DNA from: Rhizobiales bacterium 64-17
Lineage (GTDB): Bacteria > Pseudomonadota > Alphaproteobacteria > Rhizobiales > Xanthobacteraceae
Assembly: GCA_001899285.1 (NCBI GenBank)
Contig: MKWA01000002.1
Location: forward strand, 302,204-366,203
Length of the DNA stretch: 64,000 nt
Reading direction: 5' to 3'
Shown: piece by piece, positions 1 through 9,819 of the stretch
Position numbering within the stretch: the stretch's first letter is position 1
Layout of the letters: each line of letters opens with the position of its first letter
The notes under the pieces: generated by a model
Seen by the model: only the letters and a program-made list of their open reading frames with translations
Databases searched by the model: none
Told to the model about the DNA's origin: nothing
Translations under genes and position numbers: made by a program

Positions 1-31
1 GCCTCTTCCCCGCAATAATTCGCCGAAGAGA

Positions 32-889
32 TCATGTGGATTGGGCAAAACGATGGAAATCGCGCCTCAAGGCGCGGGTCAAAGGACCGGGGCTGCCCGT
101 CCCGACCGGCTGGCCGTCGATTTTGACCACGGGCATGACCGTCTGGCTGGCCGAGGTGACGAAGGCTTCCCGCGCCGCATGGGCTTCCTCGACCGTAAAT
201 CCGCGCTCGGTAAGCGTCAGGCCCAGGGCGGAAACGGCATCCAGCAGGGTCGTTCGCGTCACCCCGCGCAGGATGTGATGATCGACCTTCCGGGTGATCA
301 GCGTCCCGTCCTGCGCAACGATCCAGGCATTGGAGGACGCGCCTTCGGTGATCTCGCCGGCGCCATCGACCAGCCAGGCTTCGCGGGCGCCGCGGTCGCG
401 CGCCGCCTGCTTGGCGAGAACATTCGGCAGGAGACCGACCGACTTGATATCGACGCGGCCCCAGCGGATATCCGGGACGGTGACGACGGCAATCCCCTGT
501 TCGGCGAGTTGTTCGACCGCCTCGGGATTGGCCGACCGCGCCGTGACGACGAGCGTCGGCGCAACGGCAGCATCGGGAAACGGAAAATCCCGGCGCGCGC
601 TGCCGCGCGTCACCTGCAGATAGACGATGCCGTTGCGGACACGATTGCGCGCGATCGTCTCGCGCAGCACGATCCGCAGCGCGTTTTCCGGCATCGGCAT
701 CCGGATTTTCAACTCGGACAGAGAACGCTGCAAGCGCGCGAGATGGCGCGCTTCGTCAACCAGCAGGCCGTCCTGCACCTGGCAGACTTCATAGACGCCA
801 TCGGCGAACTGGAATCCGCGATCCTCGATATCGACGCACGCGTGCGCGCGCGGCAGATAGCGGCCATTGACGTAAGCGATGCGGGACAT
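32..889 (-). CDS. dat: Class IV aminotransferase, D-amino-acid aminotransferase type
   Basis: PLP-dependent fold-type IV aminotransferase of 285 residues, the usual size for D-alanine/branched-chain type enzymes. The PLP lysine is K149 in the motif DIKS, and the cofactor-contacting glutamate is E182 in EITEGASSN. The segment QVTRGSARRDFPFP around residues 92-105 is laid out like D-amino-acid transaminase, but the R-x-H carboxylate trap of the Bacillus enzyme reads RRD here, so the exact substrate is not certain. Most likely it interconverts D-alanine and D-glutamate with 2-oxo acids. It is the last minus-strand gene of the left block and is separated from ntrX by a palindromic repeat. A branched-chain or 4-amino-4-deoxychorismate role is less likely. 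Confidence 0.8.
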   Translation of the reverse strand: MSRIAYVNGRYLPRAHACVDIEDRGFQFADGVYEVCQVQDGLLVDEARHLARLQRSLSELKIRMPMPENALRIVLRETIARNRVRNGIVYLQVTRGSARRDFPFPDAAVAPTLVVTARSANPEAVEQLAEQGIAVVTVPDIRWGRVDIKSVGLLPNVLAKQAARDRGAREAWLVDGAGEITEGASSNAWIVAQDGTLITRKVDHHILRGVTRTTLLDAVSALGLTLTERGFTVEEAHAAREAFVTSASQTVMPVVKIDGQPVGTGSPGPLTRALRRDFHRFAQST

Positions 890-950
890 GAGAGCGGCCT
901 AAAGCCGGACTCGTTGAGATCGAATCATCTGTGTTCGCCTTTTTGTTGCT

Positions 951-997
951 GGCGTGATCTTTTCGGAAAACCGGTTCCCACTTTTCCGGATCACGCC
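951..997. repeat. Dispersed palindromic repeat, copy 1
   Basis: Element with a perfect 9-bp outer stem, GGCGTGATC at 951-959 and GATCACGCC at 989-997, enclosing a second AT/GC palindromic core with TTTTC-GGAAAA and CTTTTCC blocks. A second copy with the same core lies at 63495-63543. The ntrX stop codon begins inside the right arm, so the element may also end ntrX transcripts. Similar elements are common between genes in Bradyrhizobium and its relatives (recalled, not searched). Confidence 0.75.
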
Positions 998-2379
998 TAT
1001 CCGATGCCGAGCGCCTTGAGCTTGCGATGCAGCGCCGAGCGCTCCATGCCGACAAACTCCGCGGTGCGTGAAATGTTGCCGCCGAACCGGCTGATCTGCG
1101 CGACCAGATATTCGCGTTCGAATACCTCACGGGCATCGCGCAGCGGCAGACCCATCAGATGCTCGCCGCCATTGCCGTTCGGCATGCTCGGCACCATCGA
1201 ACCGACGTCCTGCGGCAGCATGCTGGCATCGACCACGGCTTCGGCATCGCCGCCAGCCAGAATCATCAGCCGCTCGACGTTATTGCGAAGCTGGCGGACA
1301 TTGCCGGGCCAGTCGTGCGACTGCAGCACCGCCATGGCATCCTCTCCGATGCGCCGCATCGGCAGACCTGTGGATTGCGAAATCTGCTCCATGAAGAAAT
1401 CGACCAGCAGCGGAATGTCCTCGCGCCGCTCGGCGAGCGGCGGCACGCGGATCGGAACGACCGACAGCCGATGATAGAGGTCTTCGCGGAAACGGCCGTC
1501 CGCGATCTCCGCTTCAAGATTGCGCCCGGTCGACGATACGATCCGGACATCGACGGACACCTTCGCGGTGCCGCCGACCCGCTGGAAGGTCTGATCGACC
1601 AGCACACGCAGAATCTTGTTCTGCGTCTCGCGCGGCAGGTCGGCAACCTCATCGATGAACAAGGTGCCGCCATGGGCATCTTCGAGCGCACCCGTGGTTC
1701 GCCCTTCGGTCGAGCCATTCGAGCCGTTGGAGCGATCCACACCGAACAGTTCGGTTTCCATCCGTTCCGGCGTAATCGCTGCCGCGTTGATGGCCACGAA
1801 CGGCGCATTGGCGCGTGCCGACAAGGCGTGCAGCGAGCGCGCGACCAGCTCCTTGCCGGAGCCGGGCGGGCCGACGATCAGGATGCGGCTGTTGGTCGGC
1901 GCGGCCTTCTCCACCACCTGGCGAAGCTGCGTGATCGCCGGCGATTTCCCCACCAGCGTCGTGGCGGACGGCGCAAGCGCCTTCAGCTCCTTCACCTCGC
2001 GACGCAGACGCGATGTTTCCAGCGCGCGGTCGGCAACGAGACACAGCCGGTCCGCCTTGAACGGCTTTTCGATGAAGTCGTAGGCACCCAGTTTCGTGGC
2101 CGCCACCGCCGTCTCGATATTGCCGTGGCCGGAAATCATCACAACCGGCAGATCGGGATGTTCCTTCTTCACCGCCTCAAGCAGTTGCAAGCCGTCGAGC
2201 CGGCTGCCCTGCAACCAGATATCGAGGAACACCAGATTGGGGCGGCGCGAGGCGATGGCGTTCAACGCGTCGTCGGCGTCGCGCGCCGTGCGCGTCGCGT
2301 AACCTTCGTCCTGCAGAATGCCGGCCACCAGATCGCGGATATCCGTTTCGTCGTCGACAATCAGAATTTCCGAAGCCAT
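997..2379 (-). CDS. ntrX: NtrX response regulator
   Basis: Response regulator paired with NtrY. The receiver domain spans about residues 1-120 with phospho-acceptor D53. An AAA+ domain follows with Walker A GPPGSGKE near 170-177 and Walker B TLFIDEV near 239-245, then a C-terminal Fis-type helix-turn-helix ending in ALHRKLKALGIG. The sigma-54 contact motif GAFTGA is absent: the corresponding stretch near 213-231 reads FGVDRSNGSNGSTEGRTTG. This is usual for alphaproteobacterial NtrX and argues that it acts as a DNA-binding regulator rather than a sigma-54 activator. I chose the ATG at 2379 (MASEILIVDDE) over a longer frame from 2415 because the receiver starts immediately after it. It lies 38 bases after ntrY. 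Confidence 0.92.
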   Translation of the reverse strand: MASEILIVDDETDIRDLVAGILQDEGYATRTARDADDALNAIASRRPNLVFLDIWLQGSRLDGLQLLEAVKKEHPDLPVVMISGHGNIETAVAATKLGAYDFIEKPFKADRLCLVADRALETSRLRREVKELKALAPSATTLVGKSPAITQLRQVVEKAAPTNSRILIVGPPGSGKELVARSLHALSARANAPFVAINAAAITPERMETELFGVDRSNGSNGSTEGRTTGALEDAHGGTLFIDEVADLPRETQNKILRVLVDQTFQRVGGTAKVSVDVRIVSSTGRNLEAEIADGRFREDLYHRLSVVPIRVPPLAERREDIPLLVDFFMEQISQSTGLPMRRIGEDAMAVLQSHDWPGNVRQLRNNVERLMILAGGDAEAVVDASMLPQDVGSMVPSMPNGNGGEHLMGLPLRDAREVFEREYLVAQISRFGGNISRTAEFVGMERSALHRKLKALGIG

Positions 2380-2417
2380 TGTCGTCCCACTCAGTCTCAA
2401 GCGTTCAACTTGCACAC

Positions 2418-4640
2418 TTATTGATGCGCGGCCGAGGCCGCTTGCGGACTATCGGCAAAGCGCAGCGTCATCCACGCGCCCTGCTGTCCCGGAAACTTCT
2501 CCGCGGCGTCACGCAATTCGATCGAGCCGCCGTGTTCCTCAAGAATACGGCCGACGATGGCAAGACCGAGTCCGGTCCCCTTCTCGCGCGTCGTCACATA
2601 AGGTTCGAGCAGCCGACTGCGGCCTTCTTTCGGCAATCCGATGCCGTTGTCGACCACATCGATGACGATATGTTCGCCGTCGCGTGTCGCAGTGACGTGA
2701 ATGCGTCCGCGGTCGGCGTCGGCCGGCCGCGCACCGATCGCTTCGGTCGCATTCTTGACGATGTTGGTCAGCGCCTGCGAGATCAGCCGCCGGTCGAAAT
2801 GCGCGAACATCGGATCTTCAGCGGTCTCGACATCGAAGTCGATCTCGGAGTTGGAGACCTTCTGCAGGAACACGGCCTGCCGCACCGTATCGGCGACGTC
2901 CTCGCGCGCGATCACCGCTTTCGGCATCCGCGCGAACTTGGAGAATTCGTCGACCATCCGGCGGATATCGTCGACCTGCCGCACGATCGTATCGGTGCAT
3001 TGCTGGAACACCGCCGGATCGTCGGTGATCGATTTTCCATATTTGCGCCGCAGCCGTTCTGCCGACAACTGGATCGGCGTCAGCGGATTCTTGATTTCGT
3101 GCGCGATGCGCCGCGCAATATCCGCCCAGGCGGAGCTGCGCTGCGCCGCCACCAGTTCGGTGATGTCGTCGAGAGTGATGACATAGCCGTGATGTGCTTC
3201 GCTGGACTGTTCGCTGGTCACCCGCACCGACAGGTTCCGGTCGCGGCCGGCGCGCGTCAGCGTCACCTGATCCTGCGCCACGCGCGCGCCCGACTGCGCC
3301 GTGTCCATGATCTGCGCCAGTTCAGGAACGACGCTCGCAACCTGATGCCCAAGCGCCTCGACCTCCTGGCAACCGACCAGCTTCTCCGCCGAGCGGTTCA
3401 TGATGCTGATCCGCCCTTCGCCATCGACGCCGATGACGCCGGCGCTGGCACCGGACAGCACCGCTTCGGTGAAGCGGCGGCGGCTGTCGATGGTGTCGCG
3501 CGCGCGCACGATGTCGTTGCGTTGCGCCCGCAACTCCTGCGTCATGCGGTTGAAGGTCTCGCCGAGTTGCGCGAGATCGCCCTCGGACCGGCGGATCGGC
3601 ACCTGCACATAAAGGTTGCCGGTCGAAACCACATTGGCGGCGCCGATCAGCCGCCGGATCGGCGCAACGAGGCGGTTGGCGAAATTCAGGCCGATCCAGA
3701 CCGCCGACAACAGCACGATCAGCGCGATCACCGTATACATGAGCGCGAACGCGACCTGCACGCCGAGCCGTCGCGATTCCACCAGCGCATATTCGGTGGC
3801 GGTGACCTGGGTTTCCCGCAGTTGCGCGATCACCCGCGGGTCCATCAGCCGCGCGATATAGAGATATTTGTTGTCATAACCGCGCAGCTTGATGACCGCG
3901 GCGACGTAACTCGTATCCGGCAGCAGGACGATCTGCGGTTCGTCCTCGTTGACGGTCGCGAGTTGCTCGCGTGAGGGCGTCGCGAATGTCTGCTGGATCG
4001 GCACGGTCGCCCGCGACGCGACGGTCAGGTCGTCATTGAGGATGATGGCAGCGCCGAGGCCCCTGACATTGGCTTGCAACGTCAGCAGTTGATTCATCCG
4101 ATCGCGATTGGTGTCGAACAGTTCCTTGGCGCGCGAGACCTCGAATGCGAGCACAATGATGTCGGAGCGCGTCATCTGCGCGTGATCGCGCAGATAGGCC
4201 TCGGCGACGATCACCGAATTCTCGATGGCGGTGCGCGTGCGGCTGGAGAACAGCCGATCGAGGCCGCGGTCCAGCGTCACGCTCGCGACCACGGCAACGA
4301 GAATGGCCGGCACGGCGGCGATGATCGAGAACAGACCGACGATGCGCACATGCAAGCGTGCCGCCGCCCGCCCCTTTCGCCGTGCCTGGACCACCTGCCA
4401 GACCTCGCGGGCGATGATGGCGAGCAGCAGGGCGACGGTGAAAACGTTCACCAGCAGCAGCGCCACGACCACGTAATGGGTCGGCGCGATCGGCGTCAGG
4501 TCGGCCAGAACCAGAAAGGTCGCGAGCGCGGACAACAGCGCGAGGCCAACGGCGATCGGCCCAACGATCCGGACCTCGCGCGAGGTGACCGCGGGCGGCC
4601 CGAGGCCGGTTTCTGCGGTTGCGGTCTGTTCGACGCTCAT
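2418..4640 (-). CDS. ntrY: NtrY transmembrane sensor histidine kinase
   Basis: Sensor kinase of the NtrYX pair, linked to nitrogen, redox and envelope control in alphaproteobacteria. From the ATG at 4640 it has 740 residues. Three hydrophobic segments lie near 26-46, 55-80 and 98-122, followed by a periplasmic or extracytoplasmic region and a fourth segment near 297-318. A HAMP domain (about 317-370), a PAS domain (about 385-500) and the kinase follow; the phospho-accepting H514 is in [10 protein letters not shown] and the C-terminal ATPase has DNGIGLPKEG and GTGLGLAIV. The open frame continues upstream to 4805, but a likely promoter and dyad (4752-4776) sit inside that extension, so the internal ATG is preferred. 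Confidence 0.92.
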   Translation of the reverse strand: MSVEQTATAETGLGPPAVTSREVRIVGPIAVGLALLSALATFLVLADLTPIAPTHYVVVALLLVNVFTVALLLAIIAREVWQVVQARRKGRAAARLHVRIVGLFSIIAAVPAILVAVVASVTLDRGLDRLFSSRTRTAIENSVIVAEAYLRDHAQMTRSDIIVLAFEVSRAKELFDTNRDRMNQLLTLQANVRGLGAAIILNDDLTVASRATVPIQQTFATPSREQLATVNEDEPQIVLLPDTSYVAAVIKLRGYDNKYLYIARLMDPRVIAQLRETQVTATEYALVESRRLGVQVAFALMYTVIALIVLLSAVWIGLNFANRLVAPIRRLIGAANVVSTGNLYVQVPIRRSEGDLAQLGETFNRMTQELRAQRNDIVRARDTIDSRRRFTEAVLSGASAGVIGVDGEGRISIMNRSAEKLVGCQEVEALGHQVASVVPELAQIMDTAQSGARVAQDQVTLTRAGRDRNLSVRVTSEQSSEAHHGYVITLDDITELVAAQRSSAWADIARRIAHEIKNPLTPIQLSAERLRRKYGKSITDDPAVFQQCTDTIVRQVDDIRRMVDEFSKFARMPKAVIAREDVADTVRQAVFLQKVSNSEIDFDVETAEDPMFAHFDRRLISQALTNIVKNATEAIGARPADADRGRIHVTATRDGEHIVIDVVDNGIGLPKEGRSRLLEPYVTTREKGTGLGLAIVGRILEEHGGSIELRDAAEKFPGQQGAWMTLRFADSPQAASAAHQ

Positions 4641-4751
4641 GCGGCGCGATAATTCCCGAAAAAGCCAGTGATGCAGCGAATCTTGTGAGCGATCGAGAAA
4701 AGCGAGGAATCGAAAAGGGTTAGCGACCACCTCGGCGGTGATGCTTTTATA

Positions 4752-4776
4752 CAACATTGTTGCCGAATTGCGACAA
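4752..4776 (-). promoter_or_regulatory. Overlapping dyads in the ntrC-ntrY gap, possible NtrX operator and ntrYX promoter
   Basis: Two overlapping inverted repeats. CAACA-T-TGTTG (4752-4762) is a perfect 11-bp palindrome that also reads CAA-N5-TTG, resembling the CAA-Nx-TTG motif I recall for alphaproteobacterial NtrX. TTGTTGC-N6-GCGACAA (4757-4776) has one mismatch. On the minus strand TTGTCG is followed by TGTATA or TATAAA at 17-19 bases, which could be a -35/-10 pair with the dyad in its spacer. The site is about 110 bases upstream of the ntrY ATG. Autoregulation is inferred. Confidence 0.45.
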
Positions 4777-4834
4777 AACGGCGGCGCGGCCGCTGCGCCG
4801 TCCACAAACTGCGGCGATCTGCCGGAAAAGGCGG

Positions 4835-6280
4835 TCAGTTGCTGCCGCGGTAGACCTGAATATCGAGATCGCGGACCTTTTTCCGCAACGTATTGCGGTT
4901 CAGGCCCAGCAGCTCGGCCGCGCGGATCTGGTTACCCCGTGTGGCGGCGAGCGCCGCCGAGAGCAATGGGTATTCGATCTCCCGCAGCACACGATGATAG
5001 AGCCCGGCCGGTGGCAAGGCATCGTGGAAGCCGGAAAAATAGGTCGCGAGATGACGCTCGACCGAGCCGGATAGTGTGTCCGCCGCGGCCTGGGCATCCC
5101 CCGTAGCCGACGGCATCGACGGCGGCGTCAGTTCGTTGTCGATCACGGTGGCGGTGATGATGTCCTGCGGATAGAGCGCCGCAAGCCGGCGGGCGAGGTT
5201 CTCCAGTTCGCGGACGTTGCCGGGCCAGCGATGCTTCTTCAGGCGATCGAGACCGGCCTGGTCGATCTGCTTCAGCGGCAATCCTTCGCGCGACACCAGC
5301 GCCAGGAAATGTCGCATCAGGTCCGGCACGTCCTCGATCCGCTCGCGCAACGGCGGCAAGCGCAGCGGCACCACGTTGAGCCGGAAGAACAGGTCTTCGC
5401 GGAACAGACCCTGCTGGATCAGCTGGCGCAAATCCTTGTTGGTGGCGGCGACGATCCGCACATCGGTCTTGATTGGCGTGCGGCCGCCGACGGTCGTGTA
5501 TTCGCCCTGTTGCAGCACGCGCAGCAGCCGCGTCTGCGCATCCATCGGCATGTCGCCGATCTCATCGAGGAACAGCGTGCCGCCTTCCGCCTGTTCGAAA
5601 CGGCCGGAGGCGCGCGCGTTGGCGCCGGTGAAGGCCCCCTTCTCGTGACCGAACAGTTCGGATTCGATCAGATCGCGCGGGATCGCCGCCATGTTGATGG
5701 CGACGAACGGGCCGTTGCGGCGCTTGCCGTAGTCATGCAACGCGCGCGCGACCAGTTCCTTGCCGGTGCCGGACTCTCCGACGATCATCACCGTCAGGTC
5801 GGTCTGCATCAGCCGCGCGAGAACCCGGTAGATTTCCTGCATCGCGGCGGAGCGCCCGACCAACGGAATAGACTCGGTCTCTTCCGGCTTCGCGGTCACG
5901 CCGCCCTTCGATTTCGGCTCCGACAGCGCCCGGCCGACGATCGCGACCAGCTCCTTGAGATCGAACGGCTTGGGCAGATATTCGTAGGCGCCCCGCTCCG
6001 ATGCACGGATCGCGGTCATGAAGGTGTTTTGCGCGCTCATGATGACGACCGGCAGATCCGGCCGCATCTTCTTGATGCGCGGCACCAGATCGAACGCGTT
6101 TTCATCCGGCATCACCACGTCGGTAATGACCAGATCGCCGTCGCCCTGGCTGACCCAGCGCCACAGCGTCGCGGCGTTTCCTGTTGAGCGGACCTCATAT
6201 CCGGCGCGCGACAGCGCCTGGTTCAACACCGTCCGGATCGCGGCGTCGTCATCGGCGACAAGAATGCTTCCAGTTGGCAT
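4835..6280 (-). CDS. ntrC: Nitrogen regulation response regulator NtrC
   Basis: Sigma-54-dependent activator that switches on nitrogen-scavenging genes when phosphorylated by NtrB. The 481-residue protein has a receiver domain with D54 (VITDVVMPD), an AAA+ domain with Walker A GESGTGKE (168-175), the sigma-54 contact loop GAFTGA (215-220), Walker [12 protein letters not shown], and a C-terminal Fis-type helix-turn-helix ([21 protein letters not shown]). The intact GAFTGA contrasts with NtrX next door. It starts 9 bases after the ntrB stop, so it is translated from the dusB-ntrB-ntrC unit. A 194-base gap then separates it from ntrY. Confidence 0.97.
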   Translation of the reverse strand: MPTGSILVADDDAAIRTVLNQALSRAGYEVRSTGNAATLWRWVSQGDGDLVITDVVMPDENAFDLVPRIKKMRPDLPVVIMSAQNTFMTAIRASERGAYEYLPKPFDLKELVAIVGRALSEPKSKGGVTAKPEETESIPLVGRSAAMQEIYRVLARLMQTDLTVMIVGESGTGKELVARALHDYGKRRNGPFVAINMAAIPRDLIESELFGHEKGAFTGANARASGRFEQAEGGTLFLDEIGDMPMDAQTRLLRVLQQGEYTTVGGRTPIKTDVRIVAATNKDLRQLIQQGLFREDLFFRLNVVPLRLPPLRERIEDVPDLMRHFLALVSREGLPLKQIDQAGLDRLKKHRWPGNVRELENLARRLAALYPQDIITATVIDNELTPPSMPSATGDAQAAADTLSGSVERHLATYFSGFHDALPPAGLYHRVLREIEYPLLSAALAATRGNQIRAAELLGLNRNTLRKKVRDLDIQVYRGSN

Positions 6281-6289
6281 ATCAGAACC

Positions 6290-7417
6290 TCAAGGAATGG
6301 TCGGAGGCGCGGCGTCGCCCGCATAGATCGGCATCAGAACCCGCAGCGCGGTCCGGCGCGGCTGCGATTCACATTCGACGACGCCGCCGTGGTCGCCGAC
6401 GATCTTCGCGACCAAAGCAAGACCGAGGCCGCCGCCGCTCGGTTTGGTCGTAACGAACGGATCGAACAGATGCGGCAACAGGTCGTCGGGCACGCCCGGC
6501 CCGTTGTCCTTGACGCAGAACTCCAGCGGGAGCGACACGCGCGTCTTGACGCCCGGCACCGACAGACGCACGCCCGGCCGGAACGACGTTGTCAGGTGAA
6601 TCTCTCCGTCCGTCGCGCTCTCGCCGATCGCTTCGGCGGCGTTCTTCACCAGGTTCAGGAACACCTGAATCAGCTGATCGCGATTGGCATGGACCGGCGG
6701 CAGCGACGGGTCGTATTCCTCGACGAATTTGATGTGGCGGGCAAAGCCGGACTGCGCCAGCCGCTTCACATGCTCGAGCACCACATGGATGTTGACCGGT
6801 TCGCGCTCGACCGGGCGTTCGTCGCCGAACACCTCCATGCGATCGACCAGCTTTACGATCCGGTCGGTCTCGTCGCAGATCAGCGTGGTCAGCGGCCGAT
6901 CCTCATCGGCGGCAGACTGCTCGAGCAGTTGCGCCGCGCCGCGAATACCGGACAGCGGATTCTTGATCTCGTGCGCGAGCATGGCCGCCAGCGCGATCAC
7001 CGAGCGCGCGGCGCTGCGATGCGTCAACTGCCGGTCCATCTTGTCGGCGATGGTGCGCTCCTGCAGCATCACCACCACATGACCGGGGACTTCCGGCATC
7101 GGCGCCACATGCAGATCGACCAGCCGGTCGCCGGGATTGCGCGGCGTCGAAAGATCGACCTTATATTCGTTGACCGGCGCGCCGTGCCGGCGCGCCTGAT
7201 CGACCAGAGCGAGCAGCGGCGAACCGAACGGCACCAGATCGCGCAACTGATGACGCCGCAGCATCGTCGCCGACGACTCGAAGAACTGCTCGGCGGCGAC
7301 ATTGGCGTCGACGATCCGCCCGTCCTGCGCCACCATGATCAGCGGGATCGGCAGCGCGTCGAGCATGGCATCCGCATGCGAGGTGGAAACCGACTCAAGC
7401 GATGCCTGGGGGCGCAT
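6290..7417 (-). CDS. ntrB: Nitrogen regulation histidine kinase NtrB
   Basis: Soluble kinase/phosphatase that sets NtrC phosphorylation in response to the PII protein. It has a PAS domain (about 15-125), a dimerisation and phosphotransfer helix with H149 in [12 protein letters not shown], and a GHKL ATPase with [18 protein letters not shown] and [10 protein letters not shown]. There is no membrane segment, unlike NtrY. The ATG at 7417 overlaps the dusB stop as TGATG, indicating translational coupling. A GTG one codon earlier (7420) is an alternative start. The dusB(nifR3)-ntrB-ntrC order is the classic rhizobial arrangement. Confidence 0.96.
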   Translation of the reverse strand: MRPQASLESVSTSHADAMLDALPIPLIMVAQDGRIVDANVAAEQFFESSATMLRRHQLRDLVPFGSPLLALVDQARRHGAPVNEYKVDLSTPRNPGDRLVDLHVAPMPEVPGHVVVMLQERTIADKMDRQLTHRSAARSVIALAAMLAHEIKNPLSGIRGAAQLLEQSAADEDRPLTTLICDETDRIVKLVDRMEVFGDERPVEREPVNIHVVLEHVKRLAQSGFARHIKFVEEYDPSLPPVHANRDQLIQVFLNLVKNAAEAIGESATDGEIHLTTSFRPGVRLSVPGVKTRVSLPLEFCVKDNGPGVPDDLLPHLFDPFVTTKPSGGGLGLALVAKIVGDHGGVVECESQPRRTALRVLMPIYAGDAAPPTIP

Positions 7418-8445
7418 CACGCGGCACTCCGGAAGGAGGAAAACGCATCGGCAAGCCGCTGCCGCGTCTGCTGCGGCTCTTCGGCGGTGAGAACATGATG
7501 GCGCGCATCCCTCAGCCGGTCGTCATCGACGCCGGCGGTTTCCGCCGCGGCGTCCAGCGCCCAGCCAAGATGTTTGCGCGCATGCTTGGCGCCGATCCGC
7601 ACGCCGTGATGCGCCAGCATCTCTTCGTACAGCGCATCGACCATCGACAGTTGGACGTCGAGGTCGGGCGCCTGTTCTTGGTCTGCGCCGGCAAGATGGC
7701 GCGCGATCTGGCCGGGAAACCACGGCCGCCCCTGCGCGGCACGGCCGACCATCACCGCATCGGCGCCCGACTCCGCCAGCGCCTGTTCGGCATCCTCGAA
7801 CGAACAGATGTCGCCGTTGACGATCACCGGGATCGACACCGCGTCCGTCACCGGACGCACGGCCGACCAGTCCGCGTCACCCTTGTAGAACTGGCAGCGC
7901 GTCCGGCCGTGCACCGTGACCAGTTGCACACCCGCGGCTTCGGCGCGACGCGCCAGCTCCGGCGCGTTGAGCGACGAATGATCCCAGCCGAGACGCATCT
8001 TCAGTGTCACCGGAACGCGGACGGCGCCGATGGTCGCCTCGATCAGCGTCATGGCGTGGTCGAGATCGCGCATCAACGCCGAACCCGACGCGCCGTTGGT
8101 TACATGCCGGGCCGGACAGCCCATATTGATATCGATGATGGCGGCGCCGGCGGCTTCCGCCATGCGCGCGCCTTCCGCCATCCAGTAGGGCTCGCAGCCG
8201 GCGATCTGCACGACGTGCGTACCGACGCCTTCCCCTTCCATCCGCAACAGCGCGTTCTGCTTGCCGCGCGCCAGCGCAGCGCAGGCGGTCATCTCCGATA
8301 CCACCAGTCCGGCGCCGAGCCGCGCCACCAGCCGGCGAAACGGCAGGTCGGTCACGCCCGACATCGGCGCCAGCACGACACGATTGGCGAGCTGAATATT
8401 GCCGATGACGATCGGCTGATGGGCTGTCTCAATCGCTTGGGGCAT
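7417..8445 (-). CDS. dusB: tRNA-dihydrouridine synthase DusB (NifR3)
   Basis: FMN-dependent TIM-barrel enzyme that reduces specific uridines in the tRNA D-loop to dihydrouridine. Visible features are the N-terminal [15 protein letters not shown], the catalytic cysteine C110 in [12 protein letters not shown], and the phosphate-binding [12 protein letters not shown] near the end of the barrel. The ATG at 8445 ([11 protein letters not shown]) gives 342 residues, normal for DusB. The only upstream in-frame start is a TTG at 8475. It is first gene of the dusB-ntrB-ntrC unit, so expression of the nitrogen two-component system probably depends on the promoter before it. A 17-bp palindrome directly precedes the start codon. 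Confidence 0.93.
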   Translation of the reverse strand: MPQAIETAHQPIVIGNIQLANRVVLAPMSGVTDLPFRRLVARLGAGLVVSEMTACAALARGKQNALLRMEGEGVGTHVVQIAGCEPYWMAEGARMAEAAGAAIIDINMGCPARHVTNGASGSALMRDLDHAMTLIEATIGAVRVPVTLKMRLGWDHSSLNAPELARRAEAAGVQLVTVHGRTRCQFYKGDADWSAVRPVTDAVSIPVIVNGDICSFEDAEQALAESGADAVMVGRAAQGRPWFPGQIARHLAGADQEQAPDLDVQLSMVDALYEEMLAHHGVRIGAKHARKHLGWALDAAAETAGVDDDRLRDARHHVLTAEEPQQTRQRLADAFSSFRSAA

Positions 8446-8446
8446 C

Positions 8447-8463
8447 AACAAAGCTGCTTTGTT
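8447..8463. promoter_or_regulatory. Perfect 17-bp palindrome abutting the dusB start codon
   Basis: AACAAAGC-T-GCTTTGTT (plus strand) is perfectly symmetric around 8455 and ends one base before the dusB ATG. It occupies the place where a ribosome-binding site would be expected, and no clear Shine-Dalgarno is visible there. It could be an operator, or an RNA hairpin that hides the start region. The single-base centre makes a simple intrinsic terminator unlikely. Confidence 0.5.
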
Positions 8464-8489
8464 TTTAATCAGCAATAGTCAGTGCTCAG

Positions 8490-8517
8490 AGTTTAGCCAA
8501 ATACCACCCGATGGCAA
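8490..8517 (-). promoter_or_regulatory. Candidate sigma-70-type promoter for dusB-ntrBC
   Basis: On the minus strand, TTGCCA (8512-8517) and TAAACT (8490-8495) are separated by 16 bases, about 45 bases upstream of the dusB ATG. The hexamers match the consensus partially. No alternative of similar quality was seen in this gap. Confidence 0.35.
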
Positions 8518-8613
8518 GTGTTGCAGTGCAAAATAAATGATGCGGCTGATATGCGCCGGGGTTTTGGGTGAAGGCCCTTGCGACGCCGGGTAAACCCGCT
8601 AAAGCCTTGGGGT

Positions 8614-9807
8614 ATGGGGGATTTGTCGACAAAACGCGTGGCGGTGGTGGTCGTCGCGGCCGGACGCGGCACCCGGGCCGGTGGCGCACGGCCGAAGCAG
8701 TTTCGGCACCTCCGCGGCGAGCCGCTGGTGCGAACGACCCTGCGGAGACTGGCCGAGCACCCCCGGATCGGTTCCGTGCAGCCGGTGATCCACCCTGACG
8801 ATGCCGCTCTTTTCCAGGAGGCGGCCAGCGGCCTGACGCTGTTGCCGGCCGTCAGCGGCGGTGCCACGCGACAGGCATCGGTCCATGCCGGGCTTGAGGC
8901 GCTGGCCGCGCAGAATCCGCATCCCGATATCGTTCTGGTTCACGATGCTGCCCGGCCGTTCCTGACTGCCAGCCTGATTGACCGTGCGATTGTGGCTGTG
9001 GAAGCGGCGCCCGCCGCCGTTCCGGCGCTTCCCGTCTCCGACACGGTGAAGACGGTTGACCTCGCTGGGCGCGTGACCAGAACGCTCGATCGCGCGATGC
9101 TGCGCGCCGTCCAGACACCGCAAGCATTTCACTTCACGCCACTGCTGGACGCGCACCGGCGGGCAGCACAGGCCGGACGCGACGATTTCACCGACGATGC
9201 GGCGCTGGCGGAATGGGCCGGCATGGCGGTCGCGGTATTCGACGGCGAGGCAGAGAACATCAAGATGACCACGGCGGAAGACTTTGACCGCACCGTCGCG
9301 CGCGACGCCGACCGGCTGGGCGATATCCGCACCGGCTTCGGCTTCGACGTCCACGCCTTCGGCGATGGCGACCATGTGACCATCGGCGGCATCGCGATCC
9401 CGCATCCGCGCGGCCTGTCGGGGCACTCGGATGCCGATGTCGGCCTGCATGCGTTGGTCGATGCGATCCTCGGCGCGCTCGCCGACGGCGATATCGGCTC
9501 GCATTTCCCGCCCTCCGATCCGCAATGGCGCGGCGCGGCGTCCGACCAGTTCCTGCGGTTTGCAGTTCAACGGGTCGCGGCGCGTGGCGGTATGATCGCG
9601 CATCTCGATCTGACGCTGGTTTGCGAACTGCCGAAGATCGGCCCGCACCGCGACGCCATGCGGGCACGCATTGCCGAGATCGCGGGCATCGCTATCAGCC
9701 GCGTTGCGGTGAAGGCGACCACCAGCGAACGGCTCGGTTTCACCGGCCGTGGCGAAGGGATCGCGGCCTATGCCACGGCGACCGTGCGGCTTCCGTGGCA
9801 GGATTGA
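8614..9807 (+). CDS. ispDF: Bifunctional IspD/IspF isoprenoid enzyme
   Basis: Fused enzyme of the MEP pathway. The N-terminal half (about 1-230) is 2-C-methyl-D-erythritol 4-phosphate cytidylyltransferase, with [18 protein letters not shown] near residues 13-30 and [10 protein letters not shown]. The C-terminal half (about 235-397) is 2-C-methyl-D-erythritol 2,4-cyclodiphosphate synthase, with the metal site GFDVHAF (D245, H247), SGHSDADV and the closing [16 protein letters not shown]. The fusion is common in alphaproteobacteria and skips the separate IspE step between the two activities. The ATG at 8614 ([10 protein letters not shown]) is preferred to the one at 8578 because homology begins right after it. 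It is followed 12 bases later by the CinA-type gene. dxr of the same pathway is at 58.2-59.4 kb. Confidence 0.96.
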   Translation: MGDLSTKRVAVVVVAAGRGTRAGGARPKQFRHLRGEPLVRTTLRRLAEHPRIGSVQPVIHPDDAALFQEAASGLTLLPAVSGGATRQASVHAGLEALAAQNPHPDIVLVHDAARPFLTASLIDRAIVAVEAAPAAVPALPVSDTVKTVDLAGRVTRTLDRAMLRAVQTPQAFHFTPLLDAHRRAAQAGRDDFTDDAALAEWAGMAVAVFDGEAENIKMTTAEDFDRTVARDADRLGDIRTGFGFDVHAFGDGDHVTIGGIAIPHPRGLSGHSDADVGLHALVDAILGALADGDIGSHFPPSDPQWRGAASDQFLRFAVQRVAARGGMIAHLDLTLVCELPKIGPHRDAMRARIAEIAGIAISRVAVKATTSERLGFTGRGEGIAAYATATVRLPWQD

Positions 9808-9819
9808 GGGAGCAAAGCG

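Noticed and set aside
41-1474. Long plus-strand open frames opposite dat and ntrX, and similar long frames opposite ntrY, ntrC and bamA
   Set aside because: They run antisense to well-supported genes, are rich in Arg, His, Asp and Gly as expected from GC-rich complements, and show no recognisable domain.
997-2379. Loss of GAFTGA in NtrX as a broken sigma-54 activator
   Set aside because: Absence of GAFTGA is normal for alphaproteobacterial NtrX and does not indicate gene decay.
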